From NCBI GenBank assembly GCA_902767275.1, contig CACXGY010000031.1, positions 1 through 58,067 on the forward strand: 58,067 nt of DNA, written 5' to 3'. Every line of letters starts with the position of its first letter. Within the stretch, counting starts at the first letter, position 1. The notes beneath the pieces are model-generated. The model was not told the DNA's origin, did no database searches, and saw only the letters and a program-made list of their open reading frames with translations. Of this stretch, positions 36,133 to 44,756 are shown in pieces. This stretch comes from an uncultured bacterium. Its GTDB lineage: Bacteria > Cyanobacteriota > Vampirovibrionia > Gastranaerophilales > Gastranaerophilaceae. Both the position numbers and the translations under genes were made by a program.

Positions 36133-37309
36133 GAAAAAATTTGTTTTTAATAAAAAGACAATAAGTGTTATAGCCCTTTTATTTATAGGGATATTTTTTA
36201 TTGTTTCAAGAAATAGTCATAAGACCCAATATATAACTCAACCGGTTGAAAGGAGAACTATTACACAAGTTGTTGAAGCATCCGGTACCATTAATCCGGT
36301 AAACACCTTTAGTGTAGGTTCTACCGTTTCAGGGTTAGTAAATGCCGTTTATGCTGATTATAATTCTCAAGTAAAAAAAGGGCAACTGTTAGCAGAAATT
36401 GATCCGAGAACATTTCAGGAGACCGTTAATCAAAGTCAAGCCGCATTAAATGCTGCACAGGCAAATCTTCGTGATATGCAATCAAATGCTGATATGAGTT
36501 TGAAAACTTTAAACAGATATAGAAATCTTTATAAAAGGAACTTTGTTCCAAAAAGTGAACTTGATCAGGCAGAGAGTAATTATATTTCTGATGTTGAGAA
36601 GATAAAATCTGCACGTGCAGAAGTTGCCAGAGCACAATCACAATATAAAAATGCAATGATAAATCTTAGCTTCACAAAAATTATATCACCTGTTGACGGT
36701 GTAATTATTTCAAAAAATATAGAAGAAGGACAACCTGTTGCGGCAAGTTTTCAGGCTCCGGAACATTTTGTTATTGCACAAGATTTAAAGAAGATGCAGA
36801 TAGAAGTAAATGTATCAGAAGCAGATATCGGAAGTGTAAAAGAAGGGCAAGAGGCAGAATATACTTTAGACGGATATCCTAACCAGGTATTTAAAGGGGT
36901 TGTTACTCAGGTAAGATTATCTCCGACAACAGTGTCTAATGTTGTTACATATTCTGTTATTGTCGGGGTCGATAATGAAGATTTAAAATTAAAACCGGGT
37001 ATGACGGCAAATGTTTCTATTATCACATCAAAACATGAAGATGTTTTATGTGTCCCTAATATTGCATTGAAATTTACTCCTAATCCTGACGGTAAAAAAT
37101 ATGAAAAACAAGGTGTTTGGCTAATGATTAAACGTCAATTACACAGGTTTAATGTAGAAACAGGGTTGAGTGATGATTCTTATACTGAAATTATATCAAC
37201 AGACATCCAAGAAGGAGATTTGGTTGTTGTAGGGATAAAAGGTGGTAAAAACAGTCGAAAAGTGTCAAAATCATCGGGCGGCGGCAGAGGAATGCGACCT
37301 CCGTTTTAA
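36113..37309 (+). CDS. macA: MacA-like periplasmic adaptor (membrane fusion protein)
   Basis: The adaptor bridges the inner-membrane pump to TolC. It has one N-terminal membrane helix (about residues 15-35), a lipoyl/barrel-sandwich half (VEASGTINPVNTFSVGSTVSG), a coiled-coil hairpin (about 95-180, LRDMQSNADMSL), the second lipoyl half (SPVDGVIISKNIEEGQPV) and a beta-barrel. A Gly/Arg-rich tail ends the protein. It overlaps tolC by 20 nt and precedes macB. Confidence 0.88.
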   Translation: MTETQNKKKFVFNKKTISVIALLFIGIFFIVSRNSHKTQYITQPVERRTITQVVEASGTINPVNTFSVGSTVSGLVNAVYADYNSQVKKGQLLAEIDPRTFQETVNQSQAALNAAQANLRDMQSNADMSLKTLNRYRNLYKRNFVPKSELDQAESNYISDVEKIKSARAEVARAQSQYKNAMINLSFTKIISPVDGVIISKNIEEGQPVAASFQAPEHFVIAQDLKKMQIEVNVSEADIGSVKEGQEAEYTLDGYPNQVFKGVVTQVRLSPTTVSNVVTYSVIVGVDNEDLKLKPGMTANVSIITSKHEDVLCVPNIALKFTPNPDGKKYEKQGVWLMIKRQLHRFNVETGLSDDSYTEIISTDIQEGDLVVVGIKGGKNSRKVSKSSGGGRGMRPPF

Positions 37310-37375
37310 TAGACACTAAACTTAAGGTAACCCTTTTATTAGTAGTGGAAAATAAAACGTTAAAAGTTACTAAAG

Positions 37376-37420
37376 TTGACACAAAATAGTTTTGCACATA
37401 ATATCAAAATCTGATACTAT
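37376..37420 (+). promoter_or_regulatory. Two overlapping sigma-70 type promoters ahead of the ABC ATPase gene
   Basis: Promoter 1: TTGACA 37376-37381, 17 bp, TAATAT 37399-37404. Promoter 2: TTGCAC 37392-37397, 17 bp, TACTAT 37415-37420. Both point to the ABC ATPase gene at 37435 and would let the pump genes be transcribed apart from tolC-macA. Confidence 0.6.
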
Positions 37421-37434
37421 ATAAAGTAGAGATT

Positions 37435-38151
37435 ATGTCATTGATAGAAGTTAAAAATTTAATAAAAACGTATCAAACAGGAGAAGAAAGTTTTAACGCT
37501 CTTAACGACGTGTCATTTTCTATTGAAGAAGGAGAATTTGTTTCCATAATGGGAACATCCGGATCCGGAAAGTCAACGTGTATGAATACTTTAGGGACTC
37601 TTGATACTCCTACCTCAGGGAGTTATTTTCTTGATGGAGTGGATGTGCTTTCTCTTTCATCGGAAGAATTATCAGAGATAAGAAATTTGAAAATAGGGTT
37701 TGTATTTCAAGGTTTCAACCTGATTCCAAGAACCTCTGCATTGGAAAATGTAGAATTACCGATGATTTATAAAGGTGTGCAGGAAGAAGAAAGGCATAAA
37801 CGAGCAAAATATGCTCTTAAAATTGTCGGATTAGAAAACAGAGAAGATCATCTTCCTAACCAAATGTCCGGTGGTCAGCAGCAACGTGTTGCTATTGCAA
37901 GAGCCATTGTAAATGATGCTCCGTTAATATTAGCAGACGAGCCTACCGGGAATTTGGATACAAAAACAAGTATTGATGTTATGAACTTTTTTGTTGAACT
38001 CAATGAAAAATATAAAAAGACAATTGTTTTAGTTACTCACGAACCTGATATTGCTGAATACACAAAGCGTATTATCAGATTTAAGGATGGGAAAATAGTT
38101 TCCGACTTGCCTAAAGAGGAGTGGATTAAACAAAGGAATCGAGAAACATGA
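37435..38151 (+). CDS. ABC transporter ATP-binding protein (MacB-type)
   Basis: This nucleotide-binding subunit belongs to the LolD/MacB type. It has a Walker A GTSGSGKST, a Q-loop VFQGFNLIPR, the ABC signature MSGGQQQRVAIARA, a Walker B LILADEPTGNLD and the His switch VTHEPD. Length (238) is standard for a separate ATPase. It overlaps the permease gene by 4 nt (ATGA). In E. coli MacB the ATPase and permease are fused; here they are split. Confidence 0.93.
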   Translation: MSLIEVKNLIKTYQTGEESFNALNDVSFSIEEGEFVSIMGTSGSGKSTCMNTLGTLDTPTSGSYFLDGVDVLSLSSEELSEIRNLKIGFVFQGFNLIPRTSALENVELPMIYKGVQEEERHKRAKYALKIVGLENREDHLPNQMSGGQQQRVAIARAIVNDAPLILADEPTGNLDTKTSIDVMNFFVELNEKYKKTIVLVTHEPDIAEYTKRIIRFKDGKIVSDLPKEEWIKQRNRET

Positions 38152-39380
38152 TAGATTTTAAATCGACATTAAAAATAGCGATAAACTCTTTAAAAGTTAA
38201 TAATATGCGAAGTATGTTAACGAGTTTGGGGATTATTATAGGGGTTAGTGCTGTTATAATAATGCTTGCAATCGGAACGGGTGCACAAGAAAAAGTTCAG
38301 CAAAATATGGAGTCCATGGGAAGTAATATATTAACTTTGAGAGGTGCTTCCGCTACTTCCGGCGGGGTTAGAATGGGTATGGGTTCGACCCCGACACTTA
38401 CAACCAAAGATGCACATTCTATCAGACAAAACGCTCGAGGGGTTGATGCTCTTTCTCCTTGTTCTTCACAATCAAAACAAATTACTTATGGTAATCAAAA
38501 CTGGGCTACAACTGTTTATGGAATTTATCCTGATTATTTATATGTCAAAAATTTTGAAATAGATAACGGCAGAAAATTTTCAATGGAAGATATCAGAAAT
38601 GCCGCTAATATCGCAATTATCGGCAAAACTGTTGAAACAGAATTGTTTGGGGATGTTGATCCGATTGGTAAATCTATTAGAGTCGGAGGTGTTCCGTTTA
38701 AAATCATTGGAACACTTACTGCAAAAGGTCAATCAGGACCTTTTGATCAAGATGATTTAATATTTATTCCTTTGAGTACTGGTCAACGAAAAATTTTTGG
38801 TACAGAGTTCCCAAATACTGTTGATCAGATTGTTGTGAAATGTGTTGATGCGGAATCTATTGAATTGGCGATGGCTGATATAGATGAAATATTGATGAAA
38901 CGACATAATATAATCGGAGAAAATCAAGCAAAAGATTATGAAATCAGAAATTCCGCAGAATTTCAAGAGAAAATGAAATCTACGGTTACAACATTTGCAA
39001 TATTGTTAGCATCTATTGCATCTGTATCATTACTAGTCGGTGGCATAGGAATTATGAATATTATGTTGGTATCTGTTACAGAGAGAACCAAAGAAATTGG
39101 GATAAGAATGGCAATTGGTGCAAGAGCGTGGGATATACGCTGGCAATTTTTGATTGAGTCTTTTTTGTTGTCTATTATTGGAGGTTTGATTGGAGTGTTT
39201 GTCGGAGTAACCGGTTCACTTCTTGTCGGTGTCTTTGCTTCCGAAATGTCTGTTAAAATATCTTTGTTTTCAATATTTTTATCATTAGGCTTTTCTGGTT
39301 TGGTAGGTATTGGTTTTGGTTATTATCCTGCGTACAAAGCATCTCTACTAAAACCGATTGATGCTTTAAGGTATGAATAG
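38148..39380 (+). CDS. macB: ABC transporter permease (MacB/FtsX type)
   Basis: The permease has a first helix after NNMRSMLTSLGIIIGVSAVIIMLAIG, a MacB-PCD periplasmic domain (about residues 50-270) and three C-terminal helices (FtsX domain: LLVGGIGIMNIMLVSVTERTKEIGIRMAIGAR, written here as spanning about residues 290-330). The basic ERTKEIGIRMAIGA motif is characteristic. It completes the TolC-MacA-MacB set, which exports macrolides, peptides or lipid-linked products; the substrate here is unknown. Confidence 0.9.
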   Translation: MIDFKSTLKIAINSLKVNNMRSMLTSLGIIIGVSAVIIMLAIGTGAQEKVQQNMESMGSNILTLRGASATSGGVRMGMGSTPTLTTKDAHSIRQNARGVDALSPCSSQSKQITYGNQNWATTVYGIYPDYLYVKNFEIDNGRKFSMEDIRNAANIAIIGKTVETELFGDVDPIGKSIRVGGVPFKIIGTLTAKGQSGPFDQDDLIFIPLSTGQRKIFGTEFPNTVDQIVVKCVDAESIELAMADIDEILMKRHNIIGENQAKDYEIRNSAEFQEKMKSTVTTFAILLASIASVSLLVGGIGIMNIMLVSVTERTKEIGIRMAIGARAWDIRWQFLIESFLLSIIGGLIGVFVGVTGSLLVGVFASEMSVKISLFSIFLSLGFSGLVGIGFGYYPAYKASLLKPIDALRYE

Positions 39381-39415
39381 CAAATTTATTTTTCACACTC
39401 GTTTTAATATATGTT

Positions 39416-40030
39416 ATGAGAATAGGGTGTAATACATCAACCAAATTTTGTGCAAAGTTTGTAAATCATGCACTTATCAAAAAAAAGAACGATAAGGGTA
39501 AGTATGATGATGTAGTAGCATCATTTGTTGAATTTGATCCGGATAACGAGTCTGATTCCGATACATTACGTGAGGTTCAATATTATTGGCAAGATAATGG
39601 TCTTTTTGCTGATAGTATATGTTTTGATGCTTTTGCAATTTCTAAGGATGTTTTAGATAGAGATAAATATAAAATTTTTATTCTTACTACACAGAATAAA
39701 AATTATGAAAACTTAGATGATAAAAAAATTATTGGGCTCGTTGAGTTTTTAAATAACGAAGAAGATAGAAATTCAATAAATTATATACAAATAAATCCTG
39801 ATAATATTTATGTATTGAATAAACCAATGTATAACCATATCGGGAAAGCAATGATTGATTCTCTAAAGTATAATTATTCTGATAAGCCTATAGTTTTAAA
39901 TTCTACAAAATCTGCAAAGAAATTTTATGAGAAGAATGATTTCAAAATGATAAATAAAATACCGATACAGTATGAATGGAGACCTGATAATCCTGATAAC
40001 AATTCAAATTCATTGGTTTTATTCGGGTAG
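39416..40030 (+). CDS. GNAT-like acetyltransferase family protein
   Basis: The C-terminal half resembles the N-acetyltransferase fold: GKAMIDSL (acetyl-CoA loop region), VLNSTKSAKKFYEKNDFKMI (motif with A..FYEK..F). The N-terminus is Asn/Lys-rich and Cys-containing. At 204 residues it is of GNAT size. There is no ribosome site before the ATG; a TAATAT-like box ends 5 nt before it, suggesting a leaderless or very short leader message. The substrate is unknown. Confidence 0.65.
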   Translation: MRIGCNTSTKFCAKFVNHALIKKKNDKGKYDDVVASFVEFDPDNESDSDTLREVQYYWQDNGLFADSICFDAFAISKDVLDRDKYKIFILTTQNKNYENLDDKKIIGLVEFLNNEEDRNSINYIQINPDNIYVLNKPMYNHIGKAMIDSLKYNYSDKPIVLNSTKSAKKFYEKNDFKMINKIPIQYEWRPDNPDNNSNSLVLFG

Positions 40031-40051
40031 TATATGAATTGAATAAAATTT

Positions 40052-41029
40052 TTAGATTAAGTCATTTAGAGTTGATAAAATTCTTTCGGTTGAATAATCA
40101 CTTCCAATAATTCTAACATTATATAAACTTTCATCAGGAGCCCATTCTGGAATAGTGTGCTCTTGGAAAAATATCCCTATAGTTGGACAACCGACTGCAT
40201 AACCTAAGTGCATTGTTCCGGTGTCAACACTTATTAAACAACGACATTGTTTAATAATATTCGCTAAATCATATATAGAGGTACTATTTGTTAAATCGAC
40301 AAAGTTAAAGCAGCCTTTTTTCTTTAAATTATCAGCATAATTTCTTGCAACTTCTCCACTTCCTAAAAACAGTATAATCTTTTTTTGTTCGTGTAATGTA
40401 TTGATTAATTTTATTGCATCTTCAACCGGCAAATCTTTAGTTATTGCTTTAGAAACGCAACACAATCCTATGATGTCATCATCTTTATAATTTTCAATTA
40501 TTTTTTTTGCAATAAAATTTTCAGCAGGGTTTACTTTGTATTTTATAGGTAAGTTTTTTTCATTCTTATTTGCATAACCTTGAAACAAGTGAGCATTTAC
40601 TTCTTGTGTTTTTATAATATTTGAATCGGCAGAAGGAATATTTGTTACCATAAATTTTATAAATATAGGTGGTTTAGAAACTATTTTTTTTGCACCGAGG
40701 AGTTTTGATACAATAATTCCTCTGGGATTACCATATATAACAAAAGAGGCATCAATTTTATTTCTGTATTTACATTGCATAACAAATTTTATGAGTCCTA
40801 AAAAACCTCGATGCTTATTATGTTTATCCATATATATAACATCGTCCACGTCTTTTTGATATTTTGCTGCTTCGACAAAAGGTTTATTTACCAAAAAAAC
40901 TATTTTACAATTTGGATACTCTAATTTTAAATTTTGACATAGAGCGTTTGTTAATAAAACATCTCCAAAACAAGCCATATTAACAATTAAGAAGGTTTTT
41001 TCTTCGTTCAGTTGTCTGTTATCGTTCAT
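40052..41029 (-). CDS. Glycosyltransferase family 9 (heptosyltransferase-like)
   Basis: This is a GT-B glycosyltransferase resembling ADP-heptose:LPS heptosyltransferases. It shows FLIVNMACFGDVLLTNALCQNL at the N-terminus, GLCCVSKA, and SVDTGTMHLGYAVGCPTIGIFF (donor-site region near residue 275). It probably adds a sugar to lipopolysaccharide or a surface glycan. The start is ATG 41029 (with AAGGGA upstream); extension to 41098 runs into the tRNA terminator and is rejected. Length is about 325. Confidence 0.85.
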   Translation of the reverse strand: MNDNRQLNEEKTFLIVNMACFGDVLLTNALCQNLKLEYPNCKIVFLVNKPFVEAAKYQKDVDDVIYMDKHNKHRGFLGLIKFVMQCKYRNKIDASFVIYGNPRGIIVSKLLGAKKIVSKPPIFIKFMVTNIPSADSNIIKTQEVNAHLFQGYANKNEKNLPIKYKVNPAENFIAKKIIENYKDDDIIGLCCVSKAITKDLPVEDAIKLINTLHEQKKIILFLGSGEVARNYADNLKKKGCFNFVDLTNSTSIYDLANIIKQCRCLISVDTGTMHLGYAVGCPTIGIFFQEHTIPEWAPDESLYNVRIIGSDYSTERILSTLNDLI

Positions 41030-41074
41030 ATAGAAATTCCCTTTATTATAATATAAAGTTTCATGAAGTATATA

Positions 41075-41109
41075 AAAAGAGATTCTTGTTTGAAACAAAA
41101 ATCTCTTTT
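41075..41109 (-). terminator. Terminator of the tRNA-fMet gene
   Basis: A 10-bp stem AAAAGAGATT (41075-41084) pairs with AATCTCTTTT (41100-41109), with further pairing TTGTT/AACAA inside. Read on the minus strand it follows the tRNA gene directly and ends in T residues. Confidence 0.82.
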
Positions 41110-41115
41110 AAAAAA

Positions 41116-41192
<77 letters not shown>

Positions 41193-41408
41193 ATATTATC
41201 GCTTACATATATATTATGTAACGCTAAACATGAAAAATCAATACCTTTATTAAGTCGGAGAATTTTTAATGGATTTTATCTACAATAATGTTGCAAATAA
41301 TATCTATCAATTATCAATAAAATGTAACATTTTTATTACAAATTAGCAAAAAGATTTTATTCTATACATTTTATAATCAAATGGGAATTAAGAAAGAAAG
41401 GTTAGTTC

Positions 41409-41834
41409 ATGATATCATCAGCCAATATATCGCCATCATTCGGTAAATCAAGAATGGATACTTTACAAGAAGTTAAAAGACAAAGATTAATGAATACAAA
41501 AGAAAGATTTGGTGCACAAGCGAGTGTCCTTTTAGGTTATTCAGCAGGGGTTGCTGCAATCAATAAATACACAAAAGGAAAAAGTTTTACTTGGAATAAA
41601 TCAATAAACACCACAATAAATGATTTTGCGGTAAAACTACCTGAAAGATATGGTTTAAATTATGTGAAAGATGCTGCTAAAAAACTTTCTAAAACATCAG
41701 GCCGACAAAAATTAATCGGTGCAGCAACCATTGCTGCCGCTGCTGTGTTTGTTGCGGTTACAAATAAATTTGCGAAAAAATGCGGCAAATTAGAATACGA
41801 ACAAAGAATTCTTGAAGGTAAAAAACCAGATTAG
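41409..41834 (+). CDS. Small Ala/Gly-rich membrane protein, unknown (141 aa)
   Basis: No family is recognised. The N-terminus has a SPSFGK motif (residues 8-13), a basic helix follows, then two hydrophobic stretches: LLGYSAGVAAINKY (about 38-52) and LIGAATIAAAAVFVAVTN (about 101-118). The intervening part is polar and helical. It has its own terminator and stands alone, next to the tRNA-fMet gene but divergent from it. The design resembles other small membrane proteins in this window (19400). Confidence 0.65.
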   Translation: MISSANISPSFGKSRMDTLQEVKRQRLMNTKERFGAQASVLLGYSAGVAAINKYTKGKSFTWNKSINTTINDFAVKLPERYGLNYVKDAAKKLSKTSGRQKLIGAATIAAAAVFVAVTNKFAKKCGKLEYEQRILEGKKPD

Positions 41835-41853
41835 GTTATATATAGTTTTTATT

Positions 41854-41878
41854 AAGACCGTATTTTTAATACGGTCTT
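41854..41878 (+). terminator. Rho-independent terminator
   Basis: A 10-bp stem AAGACCGTAT/ATACGGTCTT with a 5-nt loop follows the 41409 gene and runs into TTTT on the plus strand. Confidence 0.9.
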
Positions 41879-41944
41879 TTAGTTTGCAAGTTTTTTGGTT
41901 TGAAGTAAAATAATGTTGTTGGTTATATATTAAGGAGTAAAAAA

Positions 41945-42754
41945 ATGAAAAAGATTTTAGTATCATTGTTCGTTTTGCTTGCTGTTTCAATACAGGTTAA
42001 TGCTGCTACATGGTCTGCTAAAGACAGAGTTTCAACAGTAGGTAAACAAATACTTACAAAGAATAAAATTAATGCAAATATTACATTCAAAGTCGTAGAA
42101 GATGTTGCGGATAATTCCGACTCTGCAAAGACTAAAATAGTTAATATTAGTGAAAAAGATTTACAATATGCCGGAAATGATAATGAAGTGGCTGCTGTTA
42201 TTGCAAATGAATTAGGTCATATCATTTGTTGTCATACAGATAAAGCAAAGATGAGAAATTTAATTTTGAACGGTAATAATACAACCACGGCAGAGCCTAC
42301 TTTTGCTGATGATATTATATCTTCAAAAATTACGCAAAAAGAAAATGAAGAAGCAGACGTTACAGGGGTAAATTTAATGATTCCTGCAGGATATAATCCT
42401 TTAGCATTGATTGTATGGGTAACAAAACAACAGGGTTCTACAATGGATGTGCTAAAATCCAGACCTAACAATTTTGACAGAGCAATGGTTACGTTTAAAT
42501 ATTTAACTTATGCATACCCTTCAAAAGTTACTGCAGGTTATGGCTGTCAAGAGTATAGAATATTCTTGGCTTCTGCTGAACCGGTTATGAAAAAATTAAC
42601 AAAAAGCAAAAGAAAACTTGCTAAGTTTAAAAAAGAACAACAAAAACTTATTCAACAAAGACAAATTGACTTAGAAAAATATAAAACAAATGGCGGTTTA
42701 AACAGTTGGGGGGTTACTTATGACTGGTTAACCAAAACAGAAGAAACTAAGTAA
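41945..42754 (+). CDS. Exported M48-like metallopeptidase with altered zinc motif
   Basis: The signal peptide is clear (MKKILVSLFVLLAVSIQVNA). The body resembles M48 peptidases: EVAAVIANELGHIICCH and ENEEADVTGVNLMIPAGYNP. In M48 the zinc motif is HExxH; here the first His is Asn (NELGH, residues 88-92, Asn codon 42206-42208), while the Glu, the second His and the third-ligand EADVTG segment are kept. The protein may be a pseudo-protease or bind metal differently. A basic coiled tail follows (residues about 215-250). AAGGAG lies just before the ATG. Confidence 0.72.
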   Translation: MKKILVSLFVLLAVSIQVNAATWSAKDRVSTVGKQILTKNKINANITFKVVEDVADNSDSAKTKIVNISEKDLQYAGNDNEVAAVIANELGHIICCHTDKAKMRNLILNGNNTTTAEPTFADDIISSKITQKENEEADVTGVNLMIPAGYNPLALIVWVTKQQGSTMDVLKSRPNNFDRAMVTFKYLTYAYPSKVTAGYGCQEYRIFLASAEPVMKKLTKSKRKLAKFKKEQQKLIQQRQIDLEKYKTNGGLNSWGVTYDWLTKTEETK

Positions 42755-42770
42755 AGTTTATTTTTTATAA

Positions 42771-42801
42771 ACAAACCCTCCCAATATTAGGGAGGGTTTG
42801 T
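42771..42801 (+). terminator. Terminator after the M48-like gene
   Basis: A 12-bp stem, ACAAACCCTCCC pairing with GGGAGGGTTTGT, has a 7-nt loop. It lies 16 nt after the M48-like stop and shortly before rsmI. The T-run is short on the plus side; a longer one occurs on the minus side. Confidence 0.75.
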
Positions 42802-42818
42802 ATTAAGGATATTGTATT

Positions 42819-43622
42819 ATGCAAAGAGATTTTCAATTCTATATTGTTCCGACACCTATAGGGAATATGAGTGATATTTCATATAGAACCGTTGAGGTGT
42901 TAAAAGATGTTGATATTATTGCCTGTGAGGATACAAGAACAACTCAAAATATATTAAATCATTATAATATCTCTACAAAAACTATTTCGTATCACAAGTA
43001 TAATGAACAATCACGAGTTGAATTTTTTCTTGATTTGATTAAAGAAGGAAAGAAAATTGCACTGGTATCTGATGCTGGAACTCCAATGATATGTGATCCG
43101 GGTAGTGTATTGCTAAAATCTTTAAGAGAGAATAATGTTTCTGTTACGTCACTTCCTGGAGCGTGTGCAGTTACAACTTTTTTATCTCAAGTTCCAAGAG
43201 AGGATGAGACGTTTATATTTGTAGGGTTTTTCCCTAAAACTTCGCAAAAGGCAGAGGATTTGTTGTCAAAATATTTTGATACGAATCTGGTATTTTACGA
43301 ATCTCCAAACAGAATATTGGATACATTAGATTTAATCAAAAAAATTCGAGGTAATGTGTGTGTCGCTCTGGGTAGAGAACTTACTAAACTTTTTGAAGAA
43401 ATAATTGTAGATGATGTCGAAAATGTTATAGAACACTATAAAACCGGTATTAAAGGTGAAATTGTATGTATGGTTTACCCAAACAACAAATCAGATGATT
43501 TTGATATAAAATCAAAAATACTAAACCTTAAACAAAAAGGGTTTAAGTCAAAAGAAATCTCAACAATTCTATCTACCTTATATAATTTGAATAAAAATGA
43601 TGTTTATAAATTAACAATGTAA
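42819..43622 (+). CDS. rsmI: 16S rRNA (cytidine(1402)-2'-O)-methyltransferase RsmI
   Basis: RsmI methylates the ribose of C1402 in 16S rRNA using SAM, tuning decoding. The tetrapyrrole-methylase fold signature is seen: FYIVPTPIGNMSDISYRTVEVL, ACEDTRTTQNIL and ALVSDAGTPMICDPG, with VFYESPNRI further on. Length (267) is normal. It lies between the terminator at 42771-42801 and the DUF2229 gene. Confidence 0.95.
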   Translation: MQRDFQFYIVPTPIGNMSDISYRTVEVLKDVDIIACEDTRTTQNILNHYNISTKTISYHKYNEQSRVEFFLDLIKEGKKIALVSDAGTPMICDPGSVLLKSLRENNVSVTSLPGACAVTTFLSQVPREDETFIFVGFFPKTSQKAEDLLSKYFDTNLVFYESPNRILDTLDLIKKIRGNVCVALGRELTKLFEEIIVDDVENVIEHYKTGIKGEIVCMVYPNNKSDDFDIKSKILNLKQKGFKSKEISTILSTLYNLNKNDVYKLTM

Positions 43623-43679
43623 TATTCTCCTTTGCAAACTGTTATTTTAACGATACAATATAAATATGGGGTGTATTAT

Positions 43680-44756
43680 ATGATGAATTCAATAACAGAC
43701 GAAAAATACATAGGAATACCAAGAGGAATGTCGTATTACGAACACTATCCGTTTTGGTTTGGTTTCTTTAGTGCATTAGGGATAAAAGTTATTTTATCTG
43801 GTAAAACAACAAAACAGACAGTTTCAAAAGGTGCTGCACTCGTTGTTACTGAAACATGCTTACCTATTAAAATTTTTGTCGGTCATGTTGTTGAATTATT
43901 AGAAAAAGGTGTAAAGCGTATCTTTGTACCGTCTATACAATCAATTGCTCCGAAAATATATAACTGTTCTAAAATCAGAGGACTTCCTGATTTAATCAGA
44001 AATATAATAAAAGAAGATTTTGAACTGATTGAGCCAACTATTGATAAATCGGAAAAAAATCAAGGTTTTTATGAATTGTTAAAAGGAAGTGTAAAATGCT
44101 TTGGCATTACTGATTTTGATGTTATAAGAAAAGCCTCAAAAGAAGGTTGGAAGTTATATAACAATTTTCATACAATGATGCGAAACGGTATATCCTATAA
44201 AGAAGCATTAAAAAATGCCTTAAACGGTAAAATTGTCCTAAATGAGGATGATTCGGATTATCCTGTTCATGTAGCATTAGTCGCACACGGATATGATGTG
44301 TTTGACGATCAGGCATCAATGAAGATATTTGATAAACTAAAAAAAATGGGCGTAAAAGTTTATTCGTCATGCCAGTTGACAGATGAACAGAAAATTGAAG
44401 GTTTGAATACCTTACATCAAAAAATGTACTGGGCAAATGAACTTGATATGACAGGAACAGCAGGTCATTACTTAAAAGATAACAATATTGACGGTATAAT
44501 TACCGTAAATTCATTTGGATGCGGACCTGATTCACTGATGATAGAAAAAATAGTTCGCAAGGCAAAAGATTACAATAAGCCTTTATTATGTTTAACAATT
44601 GACGAACATACAGGGGAAGCAGGCTTTGTTACACGTCTTGAAGCATTTGTAGATATGTTATACAGAAAAAAACGTATCGTTCAAAAATCTGCAAAAAATA
44701 TCGACTCGGCAAAATATACCCCTCAAACTAATATTTGTGAGAATATTATATCTTAA
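43680..44756 (+). CDS. DUF2229 (acyl-CoA dehydratase activase-related) protein
   Basis: The protein starts IGIPRGMSYYEHYPFW, typical of DUF2229, and continues with TETCLPIKIFVGHV, VPSIQSIAPKIYNCSK and NSFGCGPDSLM. This domain is commonly joined to BadF-type ATPase activases of 2-hydroxyacyl-CoA dehydratases; here it stands alone (about 358 residues). Cysteines in the TETC, NCSK and GCGP motifs suggest an iron-sulfur cluster. Start ATG 43680 or 43683 fits best; the frame upstream to 43632 lacks a ribosome site. It ends by overlapping the convergent prmC by 4 nt. The function of the lone form is not established. Confidence 0.72.
   Translation: MMNSITDEKYIGIPRGMSYYEHYPFWFGFFSALGIKVILSGKTTKQTVSKGAALVVTETCLPIKIFVGHVVELLEKGVKRIFVPSIQSIAPKIYNCSKIRGLPDLIRNIIKEDFELIEPTIDKSEKNQGFYELLKGSVKCFGITDFDVIRKASKEGWKLYNNFHTMMRNGISYKEALKNALNGKIVLNEDDSDYPVHVALVAHGYDVFDDQASMKIFDKLKKMGVKVYSSCQLTDEQKIEGLNTLHQKMYWANELDMTGTAGHYLKDNNIDGIITVNSFGCGPDSLMIEKIVRKAKDYNKPLLCLTIDEHTGEAGFVTRLEAFVDMLYRKKRIVQKSAKNIDSAKYTPQTNICENIIS

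Noticed and set aside
41030-41098. Upstream extension of the GT9 gene to 41098
   Set aside because: It would cross the tRNA-fMet terminator hairpin; the ATG at 41029 has a ribosome site and fits homologues.
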